Origin: Bhargavaea sp. CC-171006
GTDB taxonomy: Bacteria; Bacillota; Bacilli; Bacillales_A; Planococcaceae
Length of the DNA stretch: 64,000 bases
Direction: 5' to 3'
NCBI RefSeq assembly: GCF_009761675.1
Contig: NZ_QUZH01000027.1
Span: 1 to 64,000, forward strand
The notes beneath the pieces are model-generated. The model was not told the origin of the DNA and searched no databases. It saw only the letters and a list, made by a program, of their open reading frames with translations. Both the position numbers and the translations under genes were made by a program. Of this stretch, positions 38,341 through 46,986 are shown in pieces. Every line of letters begins with the position of its first letter. Position 1 is the first letter of the stretch.

Positions 38341-39886
38341 GTTTGCTGACACCTTCTTCCGCCTGCCGGGCAGCCGCTTCTCTTGAATGGCCGGCCATGA
38401 GCAGACCGAGTTCCTGTTCGTCGGTCTCCGCCGGGAGCACCGTATCTATGATCGAACCGTCATAGATGACTGCAATCCGGTCAGAAACATTCATGACTTC
38501 ATCCAGTTCAAACGACACGAGCAGGACCGCTTTGCCGCTATCCCGCTGCTCGATCAGCCGGCGATGGATGAATTCAATGGCCCCGACATCGAGCCCGCGT
38601 GTCGGCAGTGCCGCTATCAGAAGATCGGGATCCCGCTCGACTTCCCGCCCGATGATCGCTTTTTGCTGGTTCCCTCCGGAAAGCGCGCGTGCGGGTTCAT
38701 GCGGGCCCTGCGTCCGGACATCATATTGGGCAATGATTTCTTCCGCTTTTTTCTCGATGGCGGAATAGTCCATGATCCCTCCTTTGGAATAAGGAGGCCG
38801 GTAGTATGTCTGAAGACCAATGTTGTGGCCGATCGGGAAATCAAGCACCAGTCCGTGCTTGTGGCGGTCCTGCGGAATATGGCCGATTCCGCTTTCCGTG
38901 ATTTCCCGCGGCTTTCGGTTCGTGATGTCTTTGCCGCTGATCAGGATTTTTCCCGATTTCACTTTGCGCAGGCCGGTGATCGCCTCGATCAGTTCCGACT
39001 GCCCGTTGCCGTCAATACCGGCGATGCCGACGATTTCACCCTTTCGGATGCTGAGGCTTAGGTTTTTGACCTTGGCAATCCCGCGGATGTCCTCCACGGT
39101 GAGCCCATCAATCTGCAAGACCTCCTCTTTCGGAAATGCCGGTCCTTTTTCGGTCTTGAATGTAACTTGGCGTCCGACCATCATCGATGCCAGCTGCTCC
39201 GGATTCGTTTCAGCTGTCTCGACCGTTCCGATTCCCTTGCCTTTCCGGATGACGGTCACCCGGTCGGATACATCCATGATTTCCTGAAGCTTGTGGGTAA
39301 TGAGGATGATCGACTTCCCTTCGGCGATCAGTTTTTTCATGATACCGATCAGCTCGCTGATTTCCTGAGGGGTCAGTGAGGCAGTCGGTTCATCGAAGAT
39401 CAGGATATCCGCGCCGCGGTATAGCGTCTTCAGGATTTCAACACGCTGTTGCATTCCGACGGAAATGTCTTCGATCTTTGCGGTGGGGTCAACGTTCAGA
39501 CCATACTGCCTTGACAGTTCTGCCACTTTCTTCGCGGCACCTGCCACATTGACGCTTCCGTTCTTTTTCGGCTCGTTGCCAAGAATGATATTTTCGGTAA
39601 CTGTAAAATTTTCGACCAGCATGAAATGCTGGTGGACCATTCCGATTCCCAGTTTGTTCGCGACGTTCGGATCGGTGATGTCCGCTTTCTTGCCGCGGAC
39701 CCGGATTTCTCCGCCTTCCGGCTGGTAAAGTCCGAAAAGCACGTTCATAAGCGTGGATTTCCCGGCACCGTTCTCGCCGAGAAGCGCATGGATCTCACCC
39801 TTGCGGAGCTGCAGGGTGATATTATCGTTAGCCACGAAATTGCCGAACTCCTTGCGGATGTTGAGCATTTCGATCACGTATTCCAA
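38330..39886 (-). CDS. nupO: Nucleoside ABC transporter ATPase NupO
   Basis: This 518-residue protein has two ABC domains in tandem. The first has an intact Walker A GENGAGKST (37-45) and QQRVEILKTLYRGADILIFDEPTASLTPQE. The second has a degenerate Walker A, GIDGNGQSELIEAI, but a good ALSGGNQQK signature, as usual in RbsA/NupO-like ATPases. The start is TTG 39886, eight bases after AAAGGAG; the upstream GTG at 39895 abuts that site. It powers NupP-NupQ. Confidence 0.93.
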   Translation of the reverse strand: MEYVIEMLNIRKEFGNFVANDNITLQLRKGEIHALLGENGAGKSTLMNVLFGLYQPEGGEIRVRGKKADITDPNVANKLGIGMVHQHFMLVENFTVTENIILGNEPKKNGSVNVAGAAKKVAELSRQYGLNVDPTAKIEDISVGMQQRVEILKTLYRGADILIFDEPTASLTPQEISELIGIMKKLIAEGKSIILITHKLQEIMDVSDRVTVIRKGKGIGTVETAETNPEQLASMMVGRQVTFKTEKGPAFPKEEVLQIDGLTVEDIRGIAKVKNLSLSIRKGEIVGIAGIDGNGQSELIEAITGLRKVKSGKILISGKDITNRKPREITESGIGHIPQDRHKHGLVLDFPIGHNIGLQTYYRPPYSKGGIMDYSAIEKKAEEIIAQYDVRTQGPHEPARALSGGNQQKAIIGREVERDPDLLIAALPTRGLDVGAIEFIHRRLIEQRDSGKAVLLVSFELDEVMNVSDRIAVIYDGSIIDTVLPAETDEQELGLLMAGHSREAAARQAEEGVSKHVE

Positions 39887-39999
39887 TGGTTTCACTCCTT
39901 TGTCCTATAAACCTTCCAAGCGCCTGTAAACTGATACAGGAAAGACTTCCTGAAAGGAAATCTTTCATCTATCATTTACAAAATGTCTTTTTACATAAG

Positions 40000-40036
40000 G
40001 AAGCATGAAGACCGGACATTCCGGCCCCCATGCTGA
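40000..40036 (-). terminator. Hairpin between bmpA-type gene and nupO
   Basis: On the minus strand GCATG and CCGG pair with CATGC and CCGG in a broken stem, followed by TTCCTTATG. It probably lowers read-through, so that the binding protein is made in excess over the transporter. Confidence 0.5.
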
Positions 40037-40045
40037 ACACATCCA

Positions 40046-41137
40046 TTACTTAGGTTCTTTGCCTTCCGGGTATTCCTTGACTTCGATTTCGCCGGAAGCA
40101 ATTTTTTCCTGATACTCTTCAATCTGAGCCATGACATCCTCAGGGATGTTGCCACGGGAATCCGCGAGTGCGACGCCGTCATCAGCGATGCCGTAAGTGA
40201 TCACTTCGCCGCCAGGGAATTCGCCGTTCATCGCTTTTTCAGAAATATCCTTGACCGCTACGTCAACGCGCTTCAGCATCGAAGTGAGCGTAACGTTCGT
40301 GTCTCCCACCGCACCTTCATCGTACTGATCGGAGTCGACACCGATCACCCAAACGTTTGCATCCGGGTCATTCGATTTGCGTTCTTTTGCTTCGGAGAAG
40401 ACACCATTGCCCGTTCCGCCCGCTGCGTGGAAGATGACATCAACGCCGCTGGAGTACATGCGGTTGGCAGTCGTCTTGCCAAGCTCCGCTTTGTCAAATG
40501 CGCCAGTGTACTGGATATCGACCTCGATGGATGGGTCAACTGCCTCTACACCCTGTACGAAACCGGATTCGAAGCGGTGGATAACTTCGTTTTCCATGCC
40601 GCCGACAAAGCCGACTTTCTTGCTTTCTGTTGTGAGCGCCGCTGCGACGCCTGCCAGGAAGGAACCTTCATGCTCTTTGAAAAGGAGGCTGACCGTGTTT
40701 GGCTGCTCGACAACCGCGTCGATGATCGCAAACTCCGTGTCTTTCTGTTGGGAAGCGATCTCATCAAGCGCATCCTGCATCATGAAGCCGACACCGAAAA
40801 CGAGGTTGAAGTCACGACGCGCAAGTGCGTTCAGGTTCGGGATGTAGTCTTCTTCACCGGCAGACTGGAGATAGTCAAACCCGCCGTCGCCTTTTTCGAG
40901 GCCATTGTCTTCGCCGAACTCCTGAATCCCTTTCCAGGCAGCCTGGTTGAACGATTTATCGTCAACACCGCCGACGTCAGTGACCATCGCTACGGAAAAC
41001 TCGGAAGCGGACTCTCCGCCGCCGGAGTTGTTGCCTTCGTTTTGTGCTTCTTCACCGTTGTCGGAGCCGCATGCGCCGAGGAGCGTGCCCGCAGCCAAGA
41101 GAACCGACAGCGCAAGACCAAACTTGCGTTTTGCCAT
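40046..41137 (-). CDS. nupN: BMP-family nucleoside-binding lipoprotein NupN
   Basis: This 363-residue secreted lipoprotein has a type II signal peptide ending in the lipobox LLGAC (Cys at about residue 23), then a Gly/Ser/Asn-rich linker. The BMP (PnrA-like) domain has VTDVGGVDDKSFNQAAWKGIQ and a hinge region with VGGMENEVIHRFESGFVQG. Such proteins capture purine nucleosides outside the membrane for the NupOPQ transporter. GGGGGT precedes ATG. It lies 60 bases after nupR on the same strand. Confidence 0.93.
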   Translation of the reverse strand: MAKRKFGLALSVLLAAGTLLGACGSDNGEEAQNEGNNSGGGESASEFSVAMVTDVGGVDDKSFNQAAWKGIQEFGEDNGLEKGDGGFDYLQSAGEEDYIPNLNALARRDFNLVFGVGFMMQDALDEIASQQKDTEFAIIDAVVEQPNTVSLLFKEHEGSFLAGVAAALTTESKKVGFVGGMENEVIHRFESGFVQGVEAVDPSIEVDIQYTGAFDKAELGKTTANRMYSSGVDVIFHAAGGTGNGVFSEAKERKSNDPDANVWVIGVDSDQYDEGAVGDTNVTLTSMLKRVDVAVKDISEKAMNGEFPGGEVITYGIADDGVALADSRGNIPEDVMAQIEEYQEKIASGEIEVKEYPEGKEPK

Positions 41138-41197
41138 TTGTGGTACCCCCTAAATGTTGTTGTAAATGTGCTTTTGATAGCAGGAAGGTTGTCTGTT

Positions 41198-41926
41198 TTA
41201 CATCCGTTTCCGCAAAACGTGGAAGTTGAATTTATCGCCCTTGAAATAGTTGCGGGAGTAGAGAATGACCTCTTCCCCCTCCGCGTAATGGGACTGCCGC
41301 AACATAAGCAGCGCGGTCTCCGGTTCGCATTCGAGGATCGGAGATGCCTCCTCGTCGTACCCGACCGGTTCAATCTGGGCCACCGCCTGTGTAATCCTCA
41401 GGTTCCCCGTCCGTTCAATCGCCTCGAAGATGGATTCGTCTTCCTGTTTCAGGAATTCCTCACTGACGTAACGGGACGGGAAGACATCGATGCAGTAAAC
41501 AACCGGCTCGCCATCCGCTGTCCTGACTCGCTTGATCGTCATGATCTGCTCATCCGGACCGCACCCGAAACGCTCCATGTCTTCCTCCGCAGCAAGTTCC
41601 TCGGAAGAACTGATGAAGTTTGTCCCCGGTGTCATGCCCACCTGGCGGATCATATCCGATACGCTGGCCAGCTCTTCGATGCCGGCCGAAAACAGCGGTC
41701 TCGGATTAATGAAAGTCCCGACACCATGCCTTCGGACAATATAGTGCTCTTCCTCCAGCAGGCGGAGCGCCTCCCGGAGAGTTGCCCTGGACACACCCAT
41801 GATCTTGGCGAGTTCAAACTCGGAAGGGAGTTTTTCTTTCTCTTTGAAAACCCCCGACGCAATGTCCCGTTTAAGCTGCTCGATAACCTGAAGATACAAG
41901 TGCCGGTGGTCCGCCTTTACCGTCAT
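41198..41926 (-). CDS. nupR: GntR/HutC-type regulator, likely NupR (YmfC)
   Basis: This 242-residue repressor has an N-terminal winged helix (about 8-75: LPSEFELAKIMGVSRATLREALRLLEEE). A UTRA ligand-binding domain follows (about 95-238). In B. subtilis the equivalent gene ymfC lies next to spoIIIE and encodes the repressor of nupNOPQ; here it lies directly upstream of that operon, which strengthens the link. A palindrome ATCAGACATCTGAT and a half-site lie between its -10 and start, consistent with autorepression. The identity of the ligand is not visible. Confidence 0.85.
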   Translation of the reverse strand: MTVKADHRHLYLQVIEQLKRDIASGVFKEKEKLPSEFELAKIMGVSRATLREALRLLEEEHYIVRRHGVGTFINPRPLFSAGIEELASVSDMIRQVGMTPGTNFISSSEELAAEEDMERFGCGPDEQIMTIKRVRTADGEPVVYCIDVFPSRYVSEEFLKQEDESIFEAIERTGNLRITQAVAQIEPVGYDEEASPILECEPETALLMLRQSHYAEGEEVILYSRNYFKGDKFNFHVLRKRM

Positions 41927-41949
41927 GACATCACCACCAAATTATAGAG

Positions 41950-41995
41950 ATCAGACATCTGATGTAAAACCTTCCTCCTAATCAGACATACTATA
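41950..41995 (-). promoter_or_regulatory. nupR promoter and candidate NupR operator
   Basis: A TATAGT -10 (41995-41990, minus strand) is abutted by ATCAGACAT (41981-41989). It is followed downstream by the perfect palindrome ATCAGA-CA-TCTGAT (41950-41963), 24 bases from the start codon. The -35 (TTCCAC) is weak. Confidence 0.5.
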
Positions 41996-42211
41996 TCATT
42001 TTTGCTACCCTAGTGGAATACCTTTCTTTCTAAATATGAAGACAAATTCATACTTACGCCCCATACAGGTTAACAATCCGTCATGATTAAGCGCTTACTT
42101 TCCAAATAAACCGCTTTCAACATTTCATCCGGATTGCAGAAGAGGTCCCCCTAATTTAATATTAGGTCCTCCTGAGATAAGCCTGAGTCTCCTTATTGCC
42201 AATATGGAGCA

Positions 42212-42263
42212 ATTAAAAAGCTGCAGACAAAGGAGAAACACACTCACTTTGTCTGCAGCTTTA
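42212..42263. terminator. Terminator of spoIIIE
   Basis: AAAGCTGCAGACAAAG and CTTTGTCTGCAGCTTT form a perfect 16-bp stem around a 15-nt loop, with TTTTAATT on the minus strand. Confidence 0.93.
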
Positions 42264-42281
42264 AGTTTAATGTTCTACAGT

Positions 42282-44654
42282 TCATGGTTCATCCGGATGG
42301 TCTTGGATAAGGACCTGGCGCGGTTTGCTGCCTTCATGCGGGCCGACCACCCCTCGCATTTCCATCTGATCGACGATACGTGCGGCTCTGGAGTAGCCGA
42401 TCCTAAATCTCCTCTGGAGCATCGAGACCGATGCCTGATTCATGCTCCTCACAAGGTCGACCGCCTCATCGTACAATTCATCCGTCTCTTCATGCGGCGC
42501 GACTTCTTCCACTTCCGTCGGAATCATCGATTCCTCATACTGCGCTTTTTGCTGGCTGATTACAAAGTCGACGACTTCCTCGACTTCCTGATCGGATAGG
42601 AAGGCGCCCTGGATACGGGTCGGCTTGGAGGCTCCGGCCGGAAGATACAGCATATCGCCGCGGCCGAGGAGTTTCTCTGCCCCGCCGGAGTCAAGGATTG
42701 TCCGTGAATCTACGGCCGACGAGACAGCAAAGGCGATTCTGGACGGGATGTTCGCCTTGATGATGCCGGTGATGACATCGACGCTCGGACGCTGTGTCGC
42801 GATGATCAGGTGGATACCGGCAGCCCTGGCCATCTGGGCGATCCTGGTGATTGAGTCCTCGACATCGCTTGAAGCGACCATCATGAGGTCCGCGAGTTCA
42901 TCGACAATGACGACTATATAAGGAAGGCGCGGATGCTTTTCTTCGTTTTCCTCGTTCCATTCATCAATATGGTGGTTATAGCCCTCGATATTCCTCGTGC
43001 CTGTATGCGAAAACAGATCGTAGCGCCGCTCCATTTCCGCAACCACCTTTTTAAGCGCCTGGGAAGCCTTCCTCGGATCCGTGACGACCGGAGCAAGAAG
43101 ATGCGGCACACCATTGTAGACATTGAGCTCAACCATCTTCGGGTCAATCATCATCAGCTTCACTTCATGCGGCTTCGCCCTCATGAGGATACTGATGATG
43201 ATTCCGTTGATGCATACACTCTTCCCGCTGCCGGTCGCTCCGGCAACGAGCATATGGGGCATTTTATTGAGCTCGGCCATGACCGCATCACCTGAGATGT
43301 CCCTTCCGAGCGCGACCATGAGTTTGGAGTCTGGCCGGTTATTGTTGCGGGATTCCAGCACCTCGCGCAGCGATACCATCGCCACCTCGGTGTTCGGCAC
43401 TTCTATGCCCACTGCCGATTTGCCCGGAATCGGCGCTTCGATCCGGATATCGCGTGCGGCAAGCGCAAGGGCGATATCGTCCGAAAGACTGACAATCCGG
43501 CTGACCTTTACCCCCGTAGCAGGCATCACTTCATATTTGGTGACAGCCGGGCCGAGATGCACTTCCGTGACGCTCGCCTTCACGCCGAAGCTGTTGAATG
43601 TTTTCTCAAGCTTTTCGGCATTGTGCTGGATCATATTGTATTCGCCGCTTTGGTCATTTTCAGGCGGCGGATTCAACAGAGAAACAGGAGGCAGCACAAA
43701 ATCCTCGTTCACAGGCTGCGCATCGCCAATGTCCCGTATTTCTGCATCCGTGTCCTGTTCTTCTTCCTTTTGGCTGGCTGACGCCTTTTCTTTGACCGGC
43801 TCTTCCTTTACCCGCTCTGTAAAGGAAGAAATAATGGGCTGGATCCGGACTGGTTCGGGCTCCGGAACGCGACTGTCGTTTGCATCATCGCGTGAATCCG
43901 TATCCGGAGCTCCGATGCCGGCGGATGCGGCTTCCTCATCAGCAGCGGCCCGGCGTGATTTCCGGGGTTCTTTCATTTTCTGTGCTTTTGGTGCCTTATC
44001 CGGCTTTGGCCGAGCGGGCTTGCGTTCCCTGGTAAACCAATCCCCGATGGTTTCCATCATTTCAGGGACTTTTTCCGCGAGATACGGGACGAGTGCCTTT
44101 CCTGACAGCAAAATCAGCCCCATCGAAAGCATGATCACTCCTGCAATGGTGGCTCCTGCGGAATCGAACAGCACATGGAACATGGCAAACAGGAATCCCC
44201 CGACAATCCCGCCTCCGAGCGAGACTGACGGATCCGTGATGCCCCCGTCTGTGACCAGGATGAGCCATGTTTCCCTCAGGGCCGAAGTGGTCTGCAGACG
44301 GCCGCTCTCATACCGCTCCGTAAACAGCAGAACATGGCTGAAGAGCGTCAGGCTTCCGAGAATGAGGAGCAGCCCCCCGACTATTCGGTTCCTGAGATCC
44401 GGAATTTCCCGCTTCACCATCAAAAGAAGCGCGAATATCAGGAAAAGAAACGGCAGTGATGCATGCCAGTTTCCGAACAGGAACCGGCCGGCACTGCCGA
44501 GTGCCTTCCCGACAAATCCAAGATCAAAAAATGTGATGATGGCAAGCCCGGTCATGACAAGGCCCGACAGTTCGTACCCGAGCGGATAGAGTCCGGATTT
44601 CTTCTTTTTTGCAGTGGTCCTGCGCTTTTTCTTCTTGCTGCGTTTGGTTGCCAT
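42282..44654 (-). CDS. spoIIIE: DNA translocase SpoIIIE/FtsK
   Basis: This 790-residue pump moves chromosome DNA through the septum during sporulation. After a Lys-rich start come four membrane helices (about residues 20-190) and a charged linker. The motor has Walker [12 protein letters not shown] and Walker [18 protein letters not shown]-terminal gamma winged helix (about 725-785, [22 protein letters not shown]) reads KOPS/SRS-like DNA signals. Length matches B. subtilis SpoIIIE (787). The start is ATG 44654 behind GGGGGTG. B. subtilis tepA and ylzJ, normally upstream, are missing. Confidence 0.95.
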   Translation of the reverse strand: MATKRSKKKKRRTTAKKKKSGLYPLGYELSGLVMTGLAIITFFDLGFVGKALGSAGRFLFGNWHASLPFLFLIFALLLMVKREIPDLRNRIVGGLLLILGSLTLFSHVLLFTERYESGRLQTTSALRETWLILVTDGGITDPSVSLGGGIVGGFLFAMFHVLFDSAGATIAGVIMLSMGLILLSGKALVPYLAEKVPEMMETIGDWFTRERKPARPKPDKAPKAQKMKEPRKSRRAAADEEAASAGIGAPDTDSRDDANDSRVPEPEPVRIQPIISSFTERVKEEPVKEKASASQKEEEQDTDAEIRDIGDAQPVNEDFVLPPVSLLNPPPENDQSGEYNMIQHNAEKLEKTFNSFGVKASVTEVHLGPAVTKYEVMPATGVKVSRIVSLSDDIALALAARDIRIEAPIPGKSAVGIEVPNTEVAMVSLREVLESRNNNRPDSKLMVALGRDISGDAVMAELNKMPHMLVAGATGSGKSVCINGIIISILMRAKPHEVKLMMIDPKMVELNVYNGVPHLLAPVVTDPRKASQALKKVVAEMERRYDLFSHTGTRNIEGYNHHIDEWNEENEEKHPRLPYIVVIVDELADLMMVASSDVEDSITRIAQMARAAGIHLIIATQRPSVDVITGIIKANIPSRIAFAVSSAVDSRTILDSGGAEKLLGRGDMLYLPAGASKPTRIQGAFLSDQEVEEVVDFVISQQKAQYEESMIPTEVEEVAPHEETDELYDEAVDLVRSMNQASVSMLQRRFRIGYSRAARIVDQMEMRGVVGPHEGSKPRQVLIQDHPDEP

Positions 44655-44675
44655 CTGGTTCACCCCCATCGATGA

Positions 44676-44719
44676 AAACGGGATTTCCCGCCAGTGACGG
44701 CGAAGAAATCCCGTTTTGT
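44676..44719 (-). terminator. Terminator of rnjB
   Basis: AACGGGATTT pairs with AAATCCCGTT across a loop holding GCC/GGC, followed by TTTTC on the minus strand. Confidence 0.8.
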
Positions 44720-44739
44720 TCTATCTCTGTTGCGTCGCC

Positions 44740-46407
44740 TCAGTATTCCATGATGATCGGGATGATCATCGGGCGTCGCTTCGTCTTCTGGTAGAGGTAT
44801 GAATTGAGTGTATCGCGGATTTCCTGCTTGATGCTCGTCCATTCAAACGAGTCTTTATTGGAATACTTGCCGACGATCTTCTTTACGAGCTCTTCGGCTT
44901 CGCCGATCAGTTCACGGGAATCGCGCACATAGACAAAGCCGCGGGACAGGATTTCCGGTCCGGCTGCAATCGTCTTTTTCTTGCGGTTGAGCGTGATTAC
45001 GACAATGAAGATGCCATCCTCGGAAAGGAGTTTACGGTCGCGCAGGACGATGTTGCCAATGTCCCCGATTCCGCTTCCGTCAATCAGTACATTGCCTGCG
45101 GTGACCCTTCCGGTCATGCGCATCTTGCCGTTCTTGTACTCAACGATATCCCCTTTGTCCGCAATGAAGATGCGGGACTTCGGAAGGCCGGTCTGCTGGG
45201 CAAGTTTGGAGTGGGCAATGAGCATCCTGTACTCACCCTGGATCGGGATGAAGAATTTCGGCTTCATCAGGTTGAGCATCAGCTTCAGGTCTTCCTGGCT
45301 GCCGTGTCCTGATACGTGCACCTTCCGGCTCGAGGTCAGGACATCGGCACCCGCCTTCGCCAGCTCGTTCATCGTGTTGTACATCCCGACTTCCATGCCC
45401 GGCGATGGGGTGAAGGTGATGAGGACCGTGTCGGTCTCCTTGATCCGGATGTCCTTGTGCTGCCGCTTCACGATGCGCTCGAGCGCATGGAGGGGCTCGC
45501 CCTGATTGCCTGTGACGATGATCGCCACTTCTGAATCATCGTATTTGCCGATTTCCTTGACCGGAATGACGAGGCCGTCGGCAACATTCAGATAGCCGAG
45601 CTTCATGCCGACCTCGAAGTAGGTTTCGAGTGATTTGCCGATGACCGCGACTTTGCGGCCTGATTCGGCGGCCCTGTCGAAGACCTGCTGCATGCGGATG
45701 AAGTTGGAGGCATAAAGGGCGATGAGGATGCGGCCCTGTGCCTTGTGGAAGGTCTTGGACAGTTGCTCAGCGACAACGGACTCCGGTGTCGTATGGCCCG
45801 GGCGCTCCGCTTCCGACGAGTCGGACATCAGGATGAAGACACCTTCATCGCCGATCGCGGCCATTTTCGAGATATCCGGACGGTACTTGCCTTTTGCTGA
45901 CTGGTCGAACTTGAATTCCCCTGTGTGAACAATGGCGCCCTCGCTCGTATGGAACACGATTCCGAGGGAGTCCGGAATGCTGTGGGTCGTATTGAAGAAC
46001 GTCACATACGTCCGCCCGAAGTTCATCCGGCTCCTGTTCGATACTTCGAAGAACTTGATGTTCTTGGGTGCCTGCTTGTCCTTCAGATGTTCTTTTGCCA
46101 AGGCGATGGTCAGTTTCGAGCCATAGACAGGCGCCTGGACTTTGCCGAGCAGGTAGGCGATCGATCCGATCGCATCTTCATGGCCATGCGTCAGGAAGAT
46201 TCCTTTCAGCCGGTCTTTGTTTTCTTCGATGTAGGTCGTATCCGGGATAACGATATCAATGCCGAGCATTTCCCCTTCCGGGAACATGAGGCCGCTGTCG
46301 ACGATGAACAGTTCATCATCGATCTCGACCACATACATCGCCTTCCCGATCTCCCCCACTCCTCCGAGGGGGATGACCCTGATGTTTTCATTTTTTGTCT
46401 TGGTCAA
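44740..46407 (-). CDS. rnjB: Ribonuclease J2
   Basis: This 555-residue metallo-beta-lactamase/beta-CASP RNase is conserved between the dapA region and spoIIIE, where B. subtilis has rnjB. The metal motif reads HGHEDAIG (74-81): the final His of HxHxDH is Ala79. That degeneration is expected of the low-activity J2 subunit, which works in complex with RNase J1. Other motifs are present: NTTHSIPDSLG, HTGEFKFDQ, SDSSEAERPGHT and VSGHGSQEDLKLM. A strong promoter lies 45 bases upstream. Confidence 0.92.
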   Translation of the reverse strand: MTKTKNENIRVIPLGGVGEIGKAMYVVEIDDELFIVDSGLMFPEGEMLGIDIVIPDTTYIEENKDRLKGIFLTHGHEDAIGSIAYLLGKVQAPVYGSKLTIALAKEHLKDKQAPKNIKFFEVSNRSRMNFGRTYVTFFNTTHSIPDSLGIVFHTSEGAIVHTGEFKFDQSAKGKYRPDISKMAAIGDEGVFILMSDSSEAERPGHTTPESVVAEQLSKTFHKAQGRILIALYASNFIRMQQVFDRAAESGRKVAVIGKSLETYFEVGMKLGYLNVADGLVIPVKEIGKYDDSEVAIIVTGNQGEPLHALERIVKRQHKDIRIKETDTVLITFTPSPGMEVGMYNTMNELAKAGADVLTSSRKVHVSGHGSQEDLKLMLNLMKPKFFIPIQGEYRMLIAHSKLAQQTGLPKSRIFIADKGDIVEYKNGKMRMTGRVTAGNVLIDGSGIGDIGNIVLRDRKLLSEDGIFIVVITLNRKKKTIAAGPEILSRGFVYVRDSRELIGEAEELVKKIVGKYSNKDSFEWTSIKQEIRDTLNSYLYQKTKRRPMIIPIIMEY

Positions 46408-46452
46408 TGGTTCTCCTCCTAAATCATACCCGTTCCATATCCGCTAACCTCC

Positions 46453-46481
46453 ATTATACGGTAGCCGTACAATCTAGACAA
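46453..46481 (-). promoter_or_regulatory. Sigma-A promoter of rnjB
   Basis: TTGTCT, 17 bases and a perfect TATAAT lie on the minus strand. Confidence 0.75.
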
Positions 46482-46602
46482 ATTAAAAAAGTGATGAAAT
46501 TGGTGTTCGTTCCGCACGGAACTGATTGGCGCACCGCGGAGGGGTACTCCGGCTTTCCTGCTTTGGCACCGACGGGGATGATGGGTGCATCATCTATGTA
46601 CA

Positions 46603-46686
46603 TATGTTGATCTGTCATCTGGGCTTGGTGATCTTTGAAAGACCCTTATTGATCTTTCGCTTACTCTTGTTGATCTTTCGAAACCT
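46603..46686. repeat. Four phased 21-bp intergenic repeat units
   Basis: Units at 46603-46623, 46624-46644, 46645-46665 and 46666-46686 share CTT-xx-TGATCTTTC, the first being the most diverged. The period and core match the units at 4081-4143. Confidence 0.75.
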
Positions 46687-46721
46687 TTCCCGTCCGGATA
46701 TGCACTACGATTTCCGTTTTA

Positions 46722-46958
46722 AAAAAGGGCTGTCCGAAAAGTATATTTCCAGCAGAAAAAGCAAACAGCAGTGGCTCTGGTCGCTTTCCGCGGGCGTTGC
46801 CTTAGCCGGCGCCAGTACGCAGACTGGCGTCTGTGCGCATCGCGAAGCGTTGCGCAACATCCGGGGTCTTCGGCTAACGCTATTCCCGCAGGAGTCTCCC
46901 GACGCCACTGCTGTTTGCATAGATACAAGAATTAATTACTTATTGGACATCCCCTTTT
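46722..46958. repeat. Nested hairpin element, copy B
   Basis: Outer ends AAAAAGGGCTGTCC and GGACATCCCCTTTT are inverted (12 of 14 match). Within lies a perfect 15-bp inverted repeat, GCAAACAGCAGTGGC (46761-46775) and GCCACTGCTGTTTGC (46904-46918). This encloses the CTTTCCGCGGGC ... CCCGCAGGAGTCTC blocks shared with copy A, and an extra segment with its own small hairpins. Confidence 0.75.
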
Positions 46959-46986
46959 GGCAGATGCCTGTAGAACATGCGGCATG

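Larger units (their letters stand above)
46408..46986. other. Gene-free spacer between rnjB and dapA
   Basis: No protein gene is supported here. The spacer holds the rnjB promoter, a GTTCCGCACGGAAC palindrome (46509-46522), four phased 21-bp repeat units (46603-46686), and a 237-bp hairpin element (46722-46958). Apart from those it shows nothing recognisable. Confidence 0.75.

Noticed and set aside
40427-41947. 506-codon open frame on the plus strand
   Set aside because: Antisense to nupN and nupR; no recognisable domain.
43123-44589. 488-codon Ser-rich open frame on the plus strand
   Set aside because: Shadow of spoIIIE on the opposite strand; the composition is what the complement of that gene gives.
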